Source of the DNA: Streptomyces cupreus
GTDB taxonomy: Bacteria > Actinomycetota > Actinomycetes > Streptomycetales > Streptomycetaceae
Reading direction: 5' to 3'
DNA: 64,000 nucleotides
Assembly: GCF_014257025.1 (NCBI RefSeq)
Contig: NZ_JACMSF010000039.1
Location: 24,286-88,285 of the forward strand
Both the position numbers and the translations under genes were made by a program. Under the pieces are notes generated by a model, which did no database searches, was not told the origin of the DNA, and was given only the letters and a program-made list of their open reading frames with translations. Below are positions 8,948 to 17,634 of the stretch, piece after piece (positions within the stretch are counted from its first letter, which is position 1; each line of letters opens with the position of its first letter).

Positions 8948-11884
8948 GTGACGCAGAACTTGTCTCCCGCCACCCCTCTCGTCGGCCGCGACCAGGAACT
9001 CGCCCGGCTCCTCGGTGTGCTTGAGCGGGCCCGTGGCGGTGAGGCTCGGGCCGTGCTCGTGGCCGGGGATGCCGGGGTCGGCAAGACGCGGGTGCTGGAC
9101 GAAGTCGTCGCTCGGGCCGCCCGGGACGGGATGACCGTTCTGTCGGGGCACTGCGTCGATCTGGGCGACGTCGGGCTGCCGTATCTGCCGTTCACCGAGG
9201 TGCTCGGCGTGATCGCCGGGGATGCGCGGTTGGCCGAGGTGCTGGCTGCTCATCCCGTGGTCGACCGGATGCTGGGCGGCGGTACGGACGCCGCGCGGGA
9301 CTCCCGGCTGCAACTGTTCGAGGGCATGGCCGGGTTGCTGGCCGACCTGGCGGACACAGCCCCTCTGCTGCTCGTCCTGGAAGACCTGCACTGGGCCGAC
9401 CAGTCCTCCCGGGACCTGCTGCGGTTCCTGCTCAGCCGGGGTGTGTTCCAGCGGCCGACAGGCGGAGTCGCGGTCCTCGCCTCCTACCGCTCGGACGATC
9501 TGCACCGACGGCACCCCTTGCGCCCGCTGCTGGCGGAGCTCGTACGGCTGCCCGCGGTGGAGCGTCTTGAGCTGCGGCCGCTCGCCGACGCCGAGGTGGC
9601 CCGGCTGGTGCGGGCTCTGGAGGAGCGTCCGCTGCCGGAGACCACGGTCCGCCGGATCGTCGAGCGGGCCGAGGGCAACGCCTTCTACGCCGAAGAGCTC
9701 CTCGCGGCCACGGACACCGAGGCCGGCGGTGTGCCCAGCGGACTCGCCGACGTCCTGCTGATCCGCTTCGAGCAGCTCTCCGACACCGCCCAGCAGGTGC
9801 TGCGCACCGCCGCGGTCGCCGGGCGGCGCGTCGAGCACGATCTGCTGCGGGAGGCCGCGGGCCTGCCCGAGGCCGAGCTGGAGTCGGCGCTGCGCGAGGC
9901 CCTCGGGCGGCAGCTGCTGGTCCCCGGGGACGGTGACACGTACTCCTTCCGCCACGCCCTCGCGCGCGAGGCGGTCTACGCCGATCTGCTGCCCGGCGAA
10001 CGGGCCCGGCTGCACGGCGCGTTCGCCCGGCTGCTCACCGAGCGGCCGCGGCGGGCCGAGACCGCCGCCGAGCGCGCCCACCACTACCGCGAGAGCCATG
10101 ACCTGGCCGAGGCGCTCACCGCCTCGCTGGAGGCCGCCGACCACGCCCGCCGGGTCGGCGCGCCCGCCGAGGAGCTGCGGCATCTGGAGGCGGCGCTCGA
10201 TCTGTGGTCGGCGGTGGACCCGTCCGCGCGGCCCTCGGGCGAGGGCCACAACCGGGTGACACTCACCCTGCGCGCCTCCTCGGCGGCCGCGCACGCCGGT
10301 GCGGCGCACCGCGCGGTCGCGCTGACCCGGTCCGCACTGGCAGGGGTCGACCAGGAGGAGGACTCGGAGCTTGCCGCCCGGGTCCGCTACACCCTCGCGG
10401 GCAATCTGATGACCGTCGACAACCTGAGCGCGGCCTACGCCCACAGCAGCGAGGCGCTCGCCCTGATCCCCGCCGAGCCCCCGTCGCCCACCTGGGTGTG
10501 GGCGGCCGCCACCCATGTCCTGGCGGCGCGTCATGTAGGGGCGACCGACACGGCGTTGCGGGTGGCCCACGAGGCGCTCGCCGTCGCCGAGCGGCTGGGC
10601 GTCACGGACGCCCGGGCCGATTTGCTGGTCTCCCTGGCGGCCCTGGAAGGCGGCGGGCGACGGAGTCCGCAGGGCAGGGCGCGGCTGCGTGAGGCCCGGG
10701 ACCTGGCGCGCGGTTCGGGCAACGCGCCGGTGGAGCTGCGTGCCCTGTTCAACCTCGCCGTGGGCAGTTTCGAGGCGGGCGAGCTGGAGGAGTGCCTGCC
10801 GTGGCTGACCGAGGGCCTGGACCGCGCCCGCCGCTCCGGGCTGCTGTCCTCCGCGTATCCGCTGGAGATGCGCTACCTGCGGCTGGTGGTGCTGTACACG
10901 CTGGGCCGCTGGGACGAGTGCGTCCGGGACGCGGCGACCGACACCGAGGCGCTGCCGACGGCGGGCGGGTACGCGACCGCGCCCGCCTGGTACGTGTCGC
11001 TGGCCCGCGGTGACCTCACGGTCGCCGACCGGGCCAAGGCGCTCCAGGAGGGGCCGTTCGACTGGATGGGCACACTGGTCGCGGGCATCGTGCGGACCGA
11101 CGCCGCCGCGCTGGCGGGCGACCCGGAGGCGGCGGTCGAGCGGATGCGGTTCACCGTCGAGGCGCTCACCGACGACGCGGGCGTCCGCCCCGATGTGACG
11201 GTACGGCTCGCCGCGCTCGCCCTGTCCGCCGTCTCCGACCGGGCCGTCGAACTGCGGCTGAAGGGCGACGAGGCCGGGGCCCGGCGCTGGGCGGACACCG
11301 CGACGGAACTGGTGGAGCTGGCGCGCGCCTCCGCCGTGCGCGGCACGGACCACGCGCCCCAGGGGCCGGAGGGCATGGCGTGGCTGGCCCGCGCCGAGGC
11401 CGAGTGGCTGCGGGCGGGTTCGGGGCCCGACGTGGAGGCCTGGGGCAAGGCGGTGGCCGCGTTCGACTACGGCGACGCCTATGAGCTGGCGCGCTGCCGA
11501 CTCCGCCATGCCGAGGCCCTGTTGACGGCCGAGCGGCGCGAGGAGGCGGCCGTCGAGGCGGCGGCGGTACGGGAGACGGCCGCGCGGCTCGGCGCACTGC
11601 CGCTGCTGGAACGGGCGGATGCGCTGATCCGCCGGGGCCGTCTGTCGGACGCGCGCGGCGACACCGCCTCGCCGCTGACCGCCCGGGAGCAGGACGTGCT
11701 GCGGCTGCTGGCCCGTGGCCGCAGCAACCGGCAGATCGGCGAGGAGCTGTTCATCAGCGGCAAGACGGCCAGCGTCCATGTCTCCAACATCCTCGCCAAG
11801 CTGGGCGCGGCGAGCCGTGGTGAGGCGGTGGCCATCGCCTACCGCGAGGGCCTGATCGCGCCGGAGCCGACGGCGTCCGGCTGA
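8948..11884 (+). CDS. LuxR-family ATP-binding regulator (large, LAL type)
   Basis: 978 residues from GTG 8948. An AAA-type ATPase is at the N-terminus (Walker A GDAGVGKTR at about 40-48; Walker B region LLLVLEDLHWAD). A long TPR-like helical middle follows, and a LuxR helix-turn-helix at about 905-965 (LTAREQDVLRLLARGRSN, then KTASVHVSNILAKLG). LAL regulators are ATP-dependent activators, often of carbohydrate or secondary-metabolite genes. No pathway genes adjoin it that would name its target. It follows the UBP gene by 42 bases and is ended by a strong hairpin. Confidence 0.93.
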   Translation: MTQNLSPATPLVGRDQELARLLGVLERARGGEARAVLVAGDAGVGKTRVLDEVVARAARDGMTVLSGHCVDLGDVGLPYLPFTEVLGVIAGDARLAEVLAAHPVVDRMLGGGTDAARDSRLQLFEGMAGLLADLADTAPLLLVLEDLHWADQSSRDLLRFLLSRGVFQRPTGGVAVLASYRSDDLHRRHPLRPLLAELVRLPAVERLELRPLADAEVARLVRALEERPLPETTVRRIVERAEGNAFYAEELLAATDTEAGGVPSGLADVLLIRFEQLSDTAQQVLRTAAVAGRRVEHDLLREAAGLPEAELESALREALGRQLLVPGDGDTYSFRHALAREAVYADLLPGERARLHGAFARLLTERPRRAETAAERAHHYRESHDLAEALTASLEAADHARRVGAPAEELRHLEAALDLWSAVDPSARPSGEGHNRVTLTLRASSAAAHAGAAHRAVALTRSALAGVDQEEDSELAARVRYTLAGNLMTVDNLSAAYAHSSEALALIPAEPPSPTWVWAAATHVLAARHVGATDTALRVAHEALAVAERLGVTDARADLLVSLAALEGGGRRSPQGRARLREARDLARGSGNAPVELRALFNLAVGSFEAGELEECLPWLTEGLDRARRSGLLSSAYPLEMRYLRLVVLYTLGRWDECVRDAATDTEALPTAGGYATAPAWYVSLARGDLTVADRAKALQEGPFDWMGTLVAGIVRTDAAALAGDPEAAVERMRFTVEALTDDAGVRPDVTVRLAALALSAVSDRAVELRLKGDEAGARRWADTATELVELARASAVRGTDHAPQGPEGMAWLARAEAEWLRAGSGPDVEAWGKAVAAFDYGDAYELARCRLRHAEALLTAERREEAAVEAAAVRETAARLGALPLLERADALIRRGRLSDARGDTASPLTAREQDVLRLLARGRSNRQIGEELFISGKTASVHVSNILAKLGAASRGEAVAIAYREGLIAPEPTASG

Positions 11885-11899
11885 GCGTCCACGCCGTCC

Positions 11900-11921
11900 G
11901 GGTCGCCCGTGCGGGCGACCC
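11900..11921 (+). terminator. Hairpin terminator after the LuxR gene
   Basis: A GGGTCGCCCG arm, two central bases and a CGGGCGACCC arm form a 10-bp perfect stem 15 bases past the stop codon. There is no U-tract, which is usual in Streptomyces. Confidence 0.7.
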
Positions 11922-12016
11922 AGGGCCGTGTATGCCCTGAATGACCATCTTTCTTTCTCCCCCTGGCACTACTGTGCGTCGCCGTGACGGAGTGTCAGCA
12001 GGGAGAGAGGACACGG

Positions 12017-13204
12017 ATGGATTCGGCAACGGTGGGCAGGGCCACGGCTTTGGGGGCGGCGGTCCTCCTCTCCCTCCTGGCGGCCCCGGCGCACGCGGCA
12101 CCCCAGGAGCCCCAGCCCGACCTCGCGGCCCTGCCCGGCGTCCTGCGCACCGCGATGCAGCAGGGCGCGCCGGGCGCGCTGGCACGCATCGACGACCACG
12201 GCATCGTCTCCACGACGGCCGCGGGCATCGCCGACCGGAAGACCCGGCGCGCCCTCGACACCAGCGACCGCTTCCGCATCGGCAGCGTCACCAAGACCTT
12301 CTCCGCCGTCGTCCTGCTGCAACTGGTCGACGAGAAGAAGCTGAAGCTCGACGCCCCGGTCAACCGCTATCTGCCCGGGCTGCTGCCCGACGACCGGATC
12401 ACCGTGCGCCACGTCCTGAGCCACCGCAGCGGCCTGTACGACTACACCAACGACATGTTCGCCCAGACGGTTCCCGGCTTCGAGGCGGTCCGCACCAAGG
12501 TCTTCACCTTGCGGCAGCTGATGGCCCGCTCCCTGGCCAGACCGCGCACCACAGCGCCGGGCGGCGCGTACGCGTACTCCAACACCAACTTCGTCGTCGC
12601 CGGGATGCTCATCAAGAAGCTGACCGGGAACTCCCTGCACACCGAGTACCAGAACCGGATCATCGAGCCGCTGCGGCTCGGCGACACCTTCTACGTCCAT
12701 CCCGGCACGAAGATCCCGGGCCGGCACACCCGCGGCTATCTCACCCCGGACACGCCCGGCGCCGCGCTGGTCGACGCCACCGAACAGACGGTCTCCTGGG
12801 CGCAGAGCGCGGGCGCCGTCGTCTCCAGCGCACGGGACCTGAACACCTTCCTGTCGGCGCTGCTCGGCGGCAGGCTGACCTCGGCGGCGCAACTCGCCCA
12901 GATGCAGCGGTGGGTGCCCGCGGGCTCGGGTCAGGCGTACGGGCTCGGGCTGCGGCGCCGGGATCTGTCGTGCGGGGTGTCGGTGTACGGGCACACGGGT
13001 GCCGTCCAGGGCTTCTACACCTACGCGTTCGCCTCCAAGGACGGCCGGCGCAGCCTGGCGGCGCTCGCCAACACCTCCAACAACGGCAAGGTGCACACCA
13101 CCATGCTGGGCACGCTGGAGTCGGCGTTCTGCGGCAAGACACCGAAGGCGCCGCGCGGTTCCTCGGTCGGCGAGCGGATCGATCCGGGCGCCGCCGCGCA
13201 CTGA
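12017..13204 (+). CDS. Secreted serine hydrolase (beta-lactamase / D-Ala-D-Ala carboxypeptidase fold)
   Basis: 395 residues. ATG 12017 is chosen over a start 33 bases upstream because GGGAGAGAGG stands just before it and the protein then begins with a signal peptide (hydrophobic core AVLLSLLAAPAHA, cleavage near AHA-AP). The penicillin-binding-protein triad is present: SVTK (SxxK), YSN in YAYSNTN, and HTG in YGHTGAV. Such proteins are peptidoglycan carboxypeptidases, class C-like beta-lactamases or esterases acting outside the membrane; the sequence does not separate these. Confidence 0.9.
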   Translation: MDSATVGRATALGAAVLLSLLAAPAHAAPQEPQPDLAALPGVLRTAMQQGAPGALARIDDHGIVSTTAAGIADRKTRRALDTSDRFRIGSVTKTFSAVVLLQLVDEKKLKLDAPVNRYLPGLLPDDRITVRHVLSHRSGLYDYTNDMFAQTVPGFEAVRTKVFTLRQLMARSLARPRTTAPGGAYAYSNTNFVVAGMLIKKLTGNSLHTEYQNRIIEPLRLGDTFYVHPGTKIPGRHTRGYLTPDTPGAALVDATEQTVSWAQSAGAVVSSARDLNTFLSALLGGRLTSAAQLAQMQRWVPAGSGQAYGLGLRRRDLSCGVSVYGHTGAVQGFYTYAFASKDGRRSLAALANTSNNGKVHTTMLGTLESAFCGKTPKAPRGSSVGERIDPGAAAH

Positions 13205-13290
13205 GTGCACGGGCGGGAACCCTCGCGGTGCGGCGCGCGTTTTCCGGACACCTCCCACCGGAACGCGTACGACGACACCAGGACGGCCCG

Positions 13291-14538
13291 ATGAGCGAGT
13301 TGGTCCCCGGGGGCAATGTGCCCCTCCCGGGCGGCGCCGTGGCCGTCCGGGTGCCCGGCCCCTTCGATGTGTCCGCGCTGATCACGGACGACGGCGGCAA
13401 GGTCCGCGGCGACGGCGACTTCGTGTTCTACAACCAGCCGACGGCCCCGGGCGCGCGCCTGCACGGCGACACGCTCACCGTCGACCCGGCGCGGCTGCGC
13501 GCGGGCGCCACCCGGGTGACGGTCGTGATCAGCCCCGCCGACCCCGGCACCGCCCTCGGAGGCCTGCCCGCCCCCACGCTCCATGTCACCGGCGCGGGCG
13601 GCCGTACCCTTGCCCGGTTCGCCCCGCCGCGGCCCCGGCAGGAGACGGTGCTGCTGCTCGCGGAGCTGTACCGGCGTGGCGGCGGCTGGAAGCTGCGGGC
13701 TGTGGGCCAGGGGTACGCCGACGGACTGGCGGGCCTCGCCCGTGACTTCGGGGTGGAGGTCACCGAGGACGCGCCCGCCGACCCGGACGGTTTCGTCGGC
13801 CTCGTCAACTCCGCCCGCGCCTCGGCCGGTTCACCATCCATCGCCCTGGACGCCCGACTGGCCTCCGCCGCGCGGGACCATGCCGTCGCCATGGCGGCGC
13901 GGGGCCGCCTGGAGGCGGAGGGCCTCTACCCGCGCGTCACCGCCACCGGATACACGTATCTGACCGTCGGGGAGCATCTGGTGTCCGGCCCGCGCTCGCC
14001 CGCCGAGTTCGTCGAGTACTGTCTGGGCTCCGACCGGGCCAGGCGCACCCTGCTCGACCCGGCCTTCACGCACGCGGGACTGGCCTACGCCCCGGCCCGC
14101 TCCGGGGACGTCTACTGGACGGCGCTGTGGGCCCGCCCTTTCACCCCCGCCGATCTGGCCGGAACCGCCACGGAGGTGGTGGATCTCACCAACCGGGAGC
14201 GGGCGAGGGCCGGTCTGCCCCCGCTCGCCCTCGACCCGATCCTCACCACCGCCGCGCAGGCGCACAGCGCGGACATGGTCGCGCGGGCCTTCTACTCCCA
14301 CATCTCGCCCGAGGGCAGTCAGCCCTGGGACCGGGCGGCCGCGGCGGGCTCCCGGCGGCGCTCGATCGGCGAGAACATAGCCTGCGGTCAGCGCTCCCCC
14401 GCCGAGGTCGTACAGGGCTGGATGGACAGCCCCGGCCATCGCGCCAACATCCTCAAACGCGACTTCACGCACATCGGCGTCGGCTTCGCGGGCGGCGGCC
14501 AGGCGGGCACGTACTGGACCCAACTCTTCGGCGCCTGA
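13291..14538 (+). CDS. TerD-CAP-CAP fusion protein
   Basis: 415 residues from ATG 13291. Residues 1-160 resemble a TerD/calcium-binding stress domain: LVPGGNVPLPGG, DVSALITDDGGKVRGDGDFVFYNQP, and RRGGGWKLRAVGQGYADGLAGLARDFGVEV (given as motif segments). Residues 168-285 and 295-415 are two CAP/SCP domains. The second is the better conserved: NRERARAGLPPL, HSADMVARAFYSH, GENIACG, WMDSPGHRANIL. CAP proteins are usually exported, but no signal peptide is visible here, and TerD proteins are cytoplasmic. Its function is unknown. Confidence 0.85.
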   Translation: MSELVPGGNVPLPGGAVAVRVPGPFDVSALITDDGGKVRGDGDFVFYNQPTAPGARLHGDTLTVDPARLRAGATRVTVVISPADPGTALGGLPAPTLHVTGAGGRTLARFAPPRPRQETVLLLAELYRRGGGWKLRAVGQGYADGLAGLARDFGVEVTEDAPADPDGFVGLVNSARASAGSPSIALDARLASAARDHAVAMAARGRLEAEGLYPRVTATGYTYLTVGEHLVSGPRSPAEFVEYCLGSDRARRTLLDPAFTHAGLAYAPARSGDVYWTALWARPFTPADLAGTATEVVDLTNRERARAGLPPLALDPILTTAAQAHSADMVARAFYSHISPEGSQPWDRAAAAGSRRRSIGENIACGQRSPAEVVQGWMDSPGHRANILKRDFTHIGVGFAGGGQAGTYWTQLFGA

Positions 14539-14593
14539 GGCACGGTGCCGCGCGGTCTGGGCGGAAGGACATCGTCCGCGACACGATGCCCTC

Positions 14594-15271
14594 ATGAAGG
14601 GTGACCTGTTTTCCAGCGAGCACATGGTCCAGCCCGCCACGGCGCCGGGCATGACGGTAGAGAACGCCAAGTGCATCAGATACGCGGTGAGCGGCGAGAT
14701 GCTGGCCCGCCAGGGCGCGATGATCGCCTATCGCGGCAGTCTCCAGTTCGAGCGCAAGGGCCAGGGCGTGGGCGGCATGCTCAAGCGCGCGGTCACCGGG
14801 GAGGGACTGCCGCTGATGGCGGTGCGCGGGCAGGGCGAGGCCTGGTTCGCGCACGAGGCGCAGAACTGCTTCGTCGTCGAGCTCGACCCCGGCGACGAGT
14901 TCACCGTCAACGGCCGTAACGTCCTGTGCTTCGACGCCTCGCTGTCGTACCGGATCGCGACCGTGAAGGGGGCCGGCATCACCGGCGGCGGCCTGTTCAA
15001 CAGTGTGTTCACCGGACAGGGCCGGCTGGGGCTGGTCTGCGAGGGCAATCCGCTGGTGATCCCGGTATCGGGGCAGTATCCGGTCTACGTCGACACCGAT
15101 GCGGTCGTCGGCTGGAGCGCGGGCCTCGGGACCTCGCTGCACCGGTCCCAGTCCATCGGCTCGATGCTGCGCGGCGGCTCCGGGGAGGCCGTACAGCTGA
15201 TGCTGAGCGGTGAGGGCTACGTCGTCGTACGCCCGAGTGAGGCGACGCCGCAGAAGGCCCAGCAGCACTGA
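14594..15271 (+). CDS. AIM24 family protein
   Basis: 225 residues with the TRAP-like beta-helix repeat character of AIM24: ECxxY-like opening MTVENAKCIRYAVSGEMLAR, GAMIAYRGSLQFERKGQG, and the Gly-rich GGLFNSVFTGQGRLGLVCEG. Bacterial members are cytoplasmic and uncharacterised; they are frequently found near TerD genes, and here one follows the TerD-CAP gene by 55 bases. It is followed by a hairpin terminator. Confidence 0.9.
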   Translation: MKGDLFSSEHMVQPATAPGMTVENAKCIRYAVSGEMLARQGAMIAYRGSLQFERKGQGVGGMLKRAVTGEGLPLMAVRGQGEAWFAHEAQNCFVVELDPGDEFTVNGRNVLCFDASLSYRIATVKGAGITGGGLFNSVFTGQGRLGLVCEGNPLVIPVSGQYPVYVDTDAVVGWSAGLGTSLHRSQSIGSMLRGGSGEAVQLMLSGEGYVVVRPSEATPQKAQQH

Positions 15272-15275
15272 CGGT

Positions 15276-15300
15276 CCGTGAGGTGATCTGCGCCTCACGG
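15276..15300 (+). terminator. Hairpin terminator after the AIM24 gene
   Basis: CCGTGAGG, a 9-base loop and CCTCACGG form a perfect 8-bp stem starting four bases past the stop. No U-tract follows. Confidence 0.65.
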
Positions 15301-15388
15301 GCAACCCTGTCGGCTCCGTCCACGTCTTGATCGGCAACAGATGACACCGCCCTGGTCCCTCGGGGGCCAGGGCTGGTTTCCGACGCCC

Positions 15389-15432
15389 TATACACATCAT
15401 GTATACGCTCGATGTATAGATGTGGTGTATAC
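15389..15432. promoter_or_regulatory. Cluster of four TGTATA boxes (candidate operator)
   Basis: TATACA at 15389 faces TGTATA at 15400, giving an inverted repeat with a 5-base spacer. Two further TGTATA boxes follow at 15413 and 15426, so the three direct copies start exactly 13 bases apart. The cluster ends 17 bases before the ATG of the TPR gene. The repeats are very AT-rich for this genome. It probably serves as promoter/operator of the TPR-prenyl synthase pair; the binding protein is unknown. Confidence 0.6.
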
Positions 15433-15448
15433 GGACCGAAAGGGATCC

Positions 15449-16489
15449 ATGTACGGCAAGGCATTCGCCCCGGAGTACCAGGGCGCCCTGACCACCCTGT
15501 CCGTGAACTCCTCGCTCACCGATGTCCTGACGGCCGGTACCGAGGAGTTGCGGGCCGCCGAGCGGACCGGGCGGCACGGCGAGGCGGCGCGCTCCGGGCT
15601 CGCAGTCGCCGAGGCGCACCGGCGCCTCGGTCAGATCGGAGAGGCGGACCGGGCGTGGAAGGCGAGCTACCGCGCCGCCCGCCGCGCCGGGGACACGGCG
15701 GCGATGGCCTGGGCACTGTGGAGCGGCGGCACCCTGGCCCGGCAGCGCGGCGAGTTCGCGCTGGCCCGGCGGCTGCTCCAGCTCGCCGCGGAGCTCGGCG
15801 AGCGCGGCGGGGACGTCGTGGTCCGCGGGTACTCACTGGCCGGCCTCGCCGAGACCGGCCGGATCCAGGGCGACTACGAGGCCGTGGCCCGGCTGCACGA
15901 GCAACTGCTGGCCGAGGCCCGACGGCGCGGCGAGGCCCGGCACACGGTGTGGGCGCTGGAGGGCATCGCTCAGATCCACCGCAACACCGGCTCCTACGAC
16001 ACCGCGTACGCCCTGTTCGAGGAGGCGGCCGAGATCGCCGCCCGCGCCGACGACCGGCGCGGACACGCCTGGGCGCTGCGCGGCCTCGCCGACATCGTCT
16101 CGGTCCGGGACGGGGACACCGAGCGGGCCCTCGCCCTGCTGTCCGAGGCGGAGACGACCTGCCGGGCGATGAGCCTGTCCAGCGCGCTCGCCTACAACCA
16201 CAAGATGCGCGGCAACGTCCTGTACCGCGCCGGTCGTTACACCGAGGCCCGGGACCTGTACGAGCGGGCGCTCGACGAGTTCCGCGCCATGAGCGAACCA
16301 CGCGGCCAGGCCCTGGCCCGCCTGGGCCTGGCCAAGTCCAGGGCCCGGCTGGGCCGGGACCGCGCCGAGACGGAGGCCGAACTGACGGAACTGGCACGGA
16401 CGTTGGACCGGATCGGCCTGAAGCACGCCCGGGAGATGGTGGCCCGGGCACAGGAGGAGCTGGAGCTCGGCGCGGAGGTCGTACGGTGA
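15449..16489 (+). CDS. Tetratricopeptide-repeat protein
   Basis: 346 residues from ATG 15449, preceded by AAAGGGA. It is a run of helical TPR-like repeats, for example ETGRIQGDYEAVARLHEQLL, GIAQIHRNTGSYDTAYALFE and GNVLYRAGRYTEARDLYERA. No signal peptide, membrane segment or DNA-binding domain is seen. Its stop overlaps the GTG of the polyprenyl synthase gene by four bases, so the two are translated together. It may act as a protein-interaction partner of that enzyme or as an orphan sensor; which is unknown. Confidence 0.85.
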   Translation: MYGKAFAPEYQGALTTLSVNSSLTDVLTAGTEELRAAERTGRHGEAARSGLAVAEAHRRLGQIGEADRAWKASYRAARRAGDTAAMAWALWSGGTLARQRGEFALARRLLQLAAELGERGGDVVVRGYSLAGLAETGRIQGDYEAVARLHEQLLAEARRRGEARHTVWALEGIAQIHRNTGSYDTAYALFEEAAEIAARADDRRGHAWALRGLADIVSVRDGDTERALALLSEAETTCRAMSLSSALAYNHKMRGNVLYRAGRYTEARDLYERALDEFRAMSEPRGQALARLGLAKSRARLGRDRAETEAELTELARTLDRIGLKHAREMVARAQEELELGAEVVR

Positions 16490-17511
16490 CGGTCCTCCCC
16501 TCGACGGCGCCCCTGGCGGGCGTCCACGTACTGGACCGCTGCCGGGAGTCGGTCCGTCCGGCGCTCGCCGAGGCCGTGGGGCGGCTGCATCCCTGGGTCG
16601 GCGAGATGGCCGCGTACTCCTTCGGCTGGTGCGAGGTGGGCGGCACACCCGTCGCCGCCTCCGAAGGCAAGGGCGTGCGGCAGGCGCTGGCCGTGCTCGG
16701 CGCCGAGGCGGTGGGCGGCCCCATCGAGGCCGGGACGACCGCCGCGGTGGCGGTGGAACTGGTGCACGCCTTCTCCCTGCTGCACGACGACATCATGGAC
16801 GGCGACACGGCCCGCCGCCGACGCCCCACGGTGTGGAAGGCGTACGGCACCGGTCCGGCCGTCCTCGCGGGCGACGCCCTGTTCGCGCTGGCCGTCGAGA
16901 CCCTCGCCGCGGCACCCGGGAGCGGCGGCGCCGTACGACTGCTGTCGGTGGCGCTCGGCGACCTGGTGCGCGGGCAGGCCGACGACCTGCTGTTCGCGAC
17001 CCGCCCCTGGACGGGGCCCGAGCGGGTGCGGCCGAAGGAGTACCGGGCGATGGCCGGGCACAAGACGGGCGCTCTGCTGGGCTGTGCCGCCGCGCTGGGT
17101 GCCGCGCTCGGCGGGGCGCCGCCCGCGACGGTCGCCGCGCTGGACCGGGCCGGGCGCGACCTCGGCGTCGCCTTCCAGATCGTCGACGACGTCCTCGGCA
17201 TCTGGGGCGATCCCGCGGTCACCGGCAAGCCCGTCCATGGTGATCTGCGGGAACGCAAGAAGACGTTCCCGGTGCTCGTCGCGCTCGACACGCCTGTGGC
17301 CCGGCGCCTGGCCGAACTCCTGGATTCCGGCGAGGATTTCGGCGCCGCGGCCGCGCTGATCGAGGAGGCGGGCGGCCGGTCGGCAGCGCTGCGCGAGGCC
17401 CGGCGCCGGATCGCCGTCGCCGAGGCCGCCCTGGACGCCGTACCCCTGGAGGCGGGCGCGGCCGGGGAGTTGCGGTCGCTGCTGGCCTTCCTGGTGCGTC
17501 GCGACCTGTGA
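16486..17511 (+). CDS. Polyprenyl (geranylgeranyl-type) diphosphate synthase
   Basis: 341 residues from GTG 16486. Both aspartate-rich motifs of trans-prenyltransferases are intact: LLHDDIMDGDTARRRRP (first DDxxD region) and FQIVDDVLGIWGD (second). It condenses isopentenyl diphosphate onto an allylic primer. The residues just before the first motif (VHAFSLL) resemble bacterial short- to medium-chain synthases making C15-C20, but chain length is not certain. No terpene cyclase adjoins; the nearest terpene genes are the 2-methylisoborneol operon 10 kb away, which uses C10 substrate. Confidence 0.9.
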   Translation: MTVLPSTAPLAGVHVLDRCRESVRPALAEAVGRLHPWVGEMAAYSFGWCEVGGTPVAASEGKGVRQALAVLGAEAVGGPIEAGTTAAVAVELVHAFSLLHDDIMDGDTARRRRPTVWKAYGTGPAVLAGDALFALAVETLAAAPGSGGAVRLLSVALGDLVRGQADDLLFATRPWTGPERVRPKEYRAMAGHKTGALLGCAAALGAALGGAPPATVAALDRAGRDLGVAFQIVDDVLGIWGDPAVTGKPVHGDLRERKKTFPVLVALDTPVARRLAELLDSGEDFGAAAALIEEAGGRSAALREARRRIAVAEAALDAVPLEAGAAGELRSLLAFLVRRDL

Positions 17512-17634
17512 CACGCGTGTTCGACACCGATGAACAAACGGGAATCGGCGCATCTCGCTCGGCGGATCCTTGAACACACCCCGTCACACCCGCCGTACCT
17601 CTGGGAAAGGTGAGAGCCAGGGGTTCAGCGAGGG

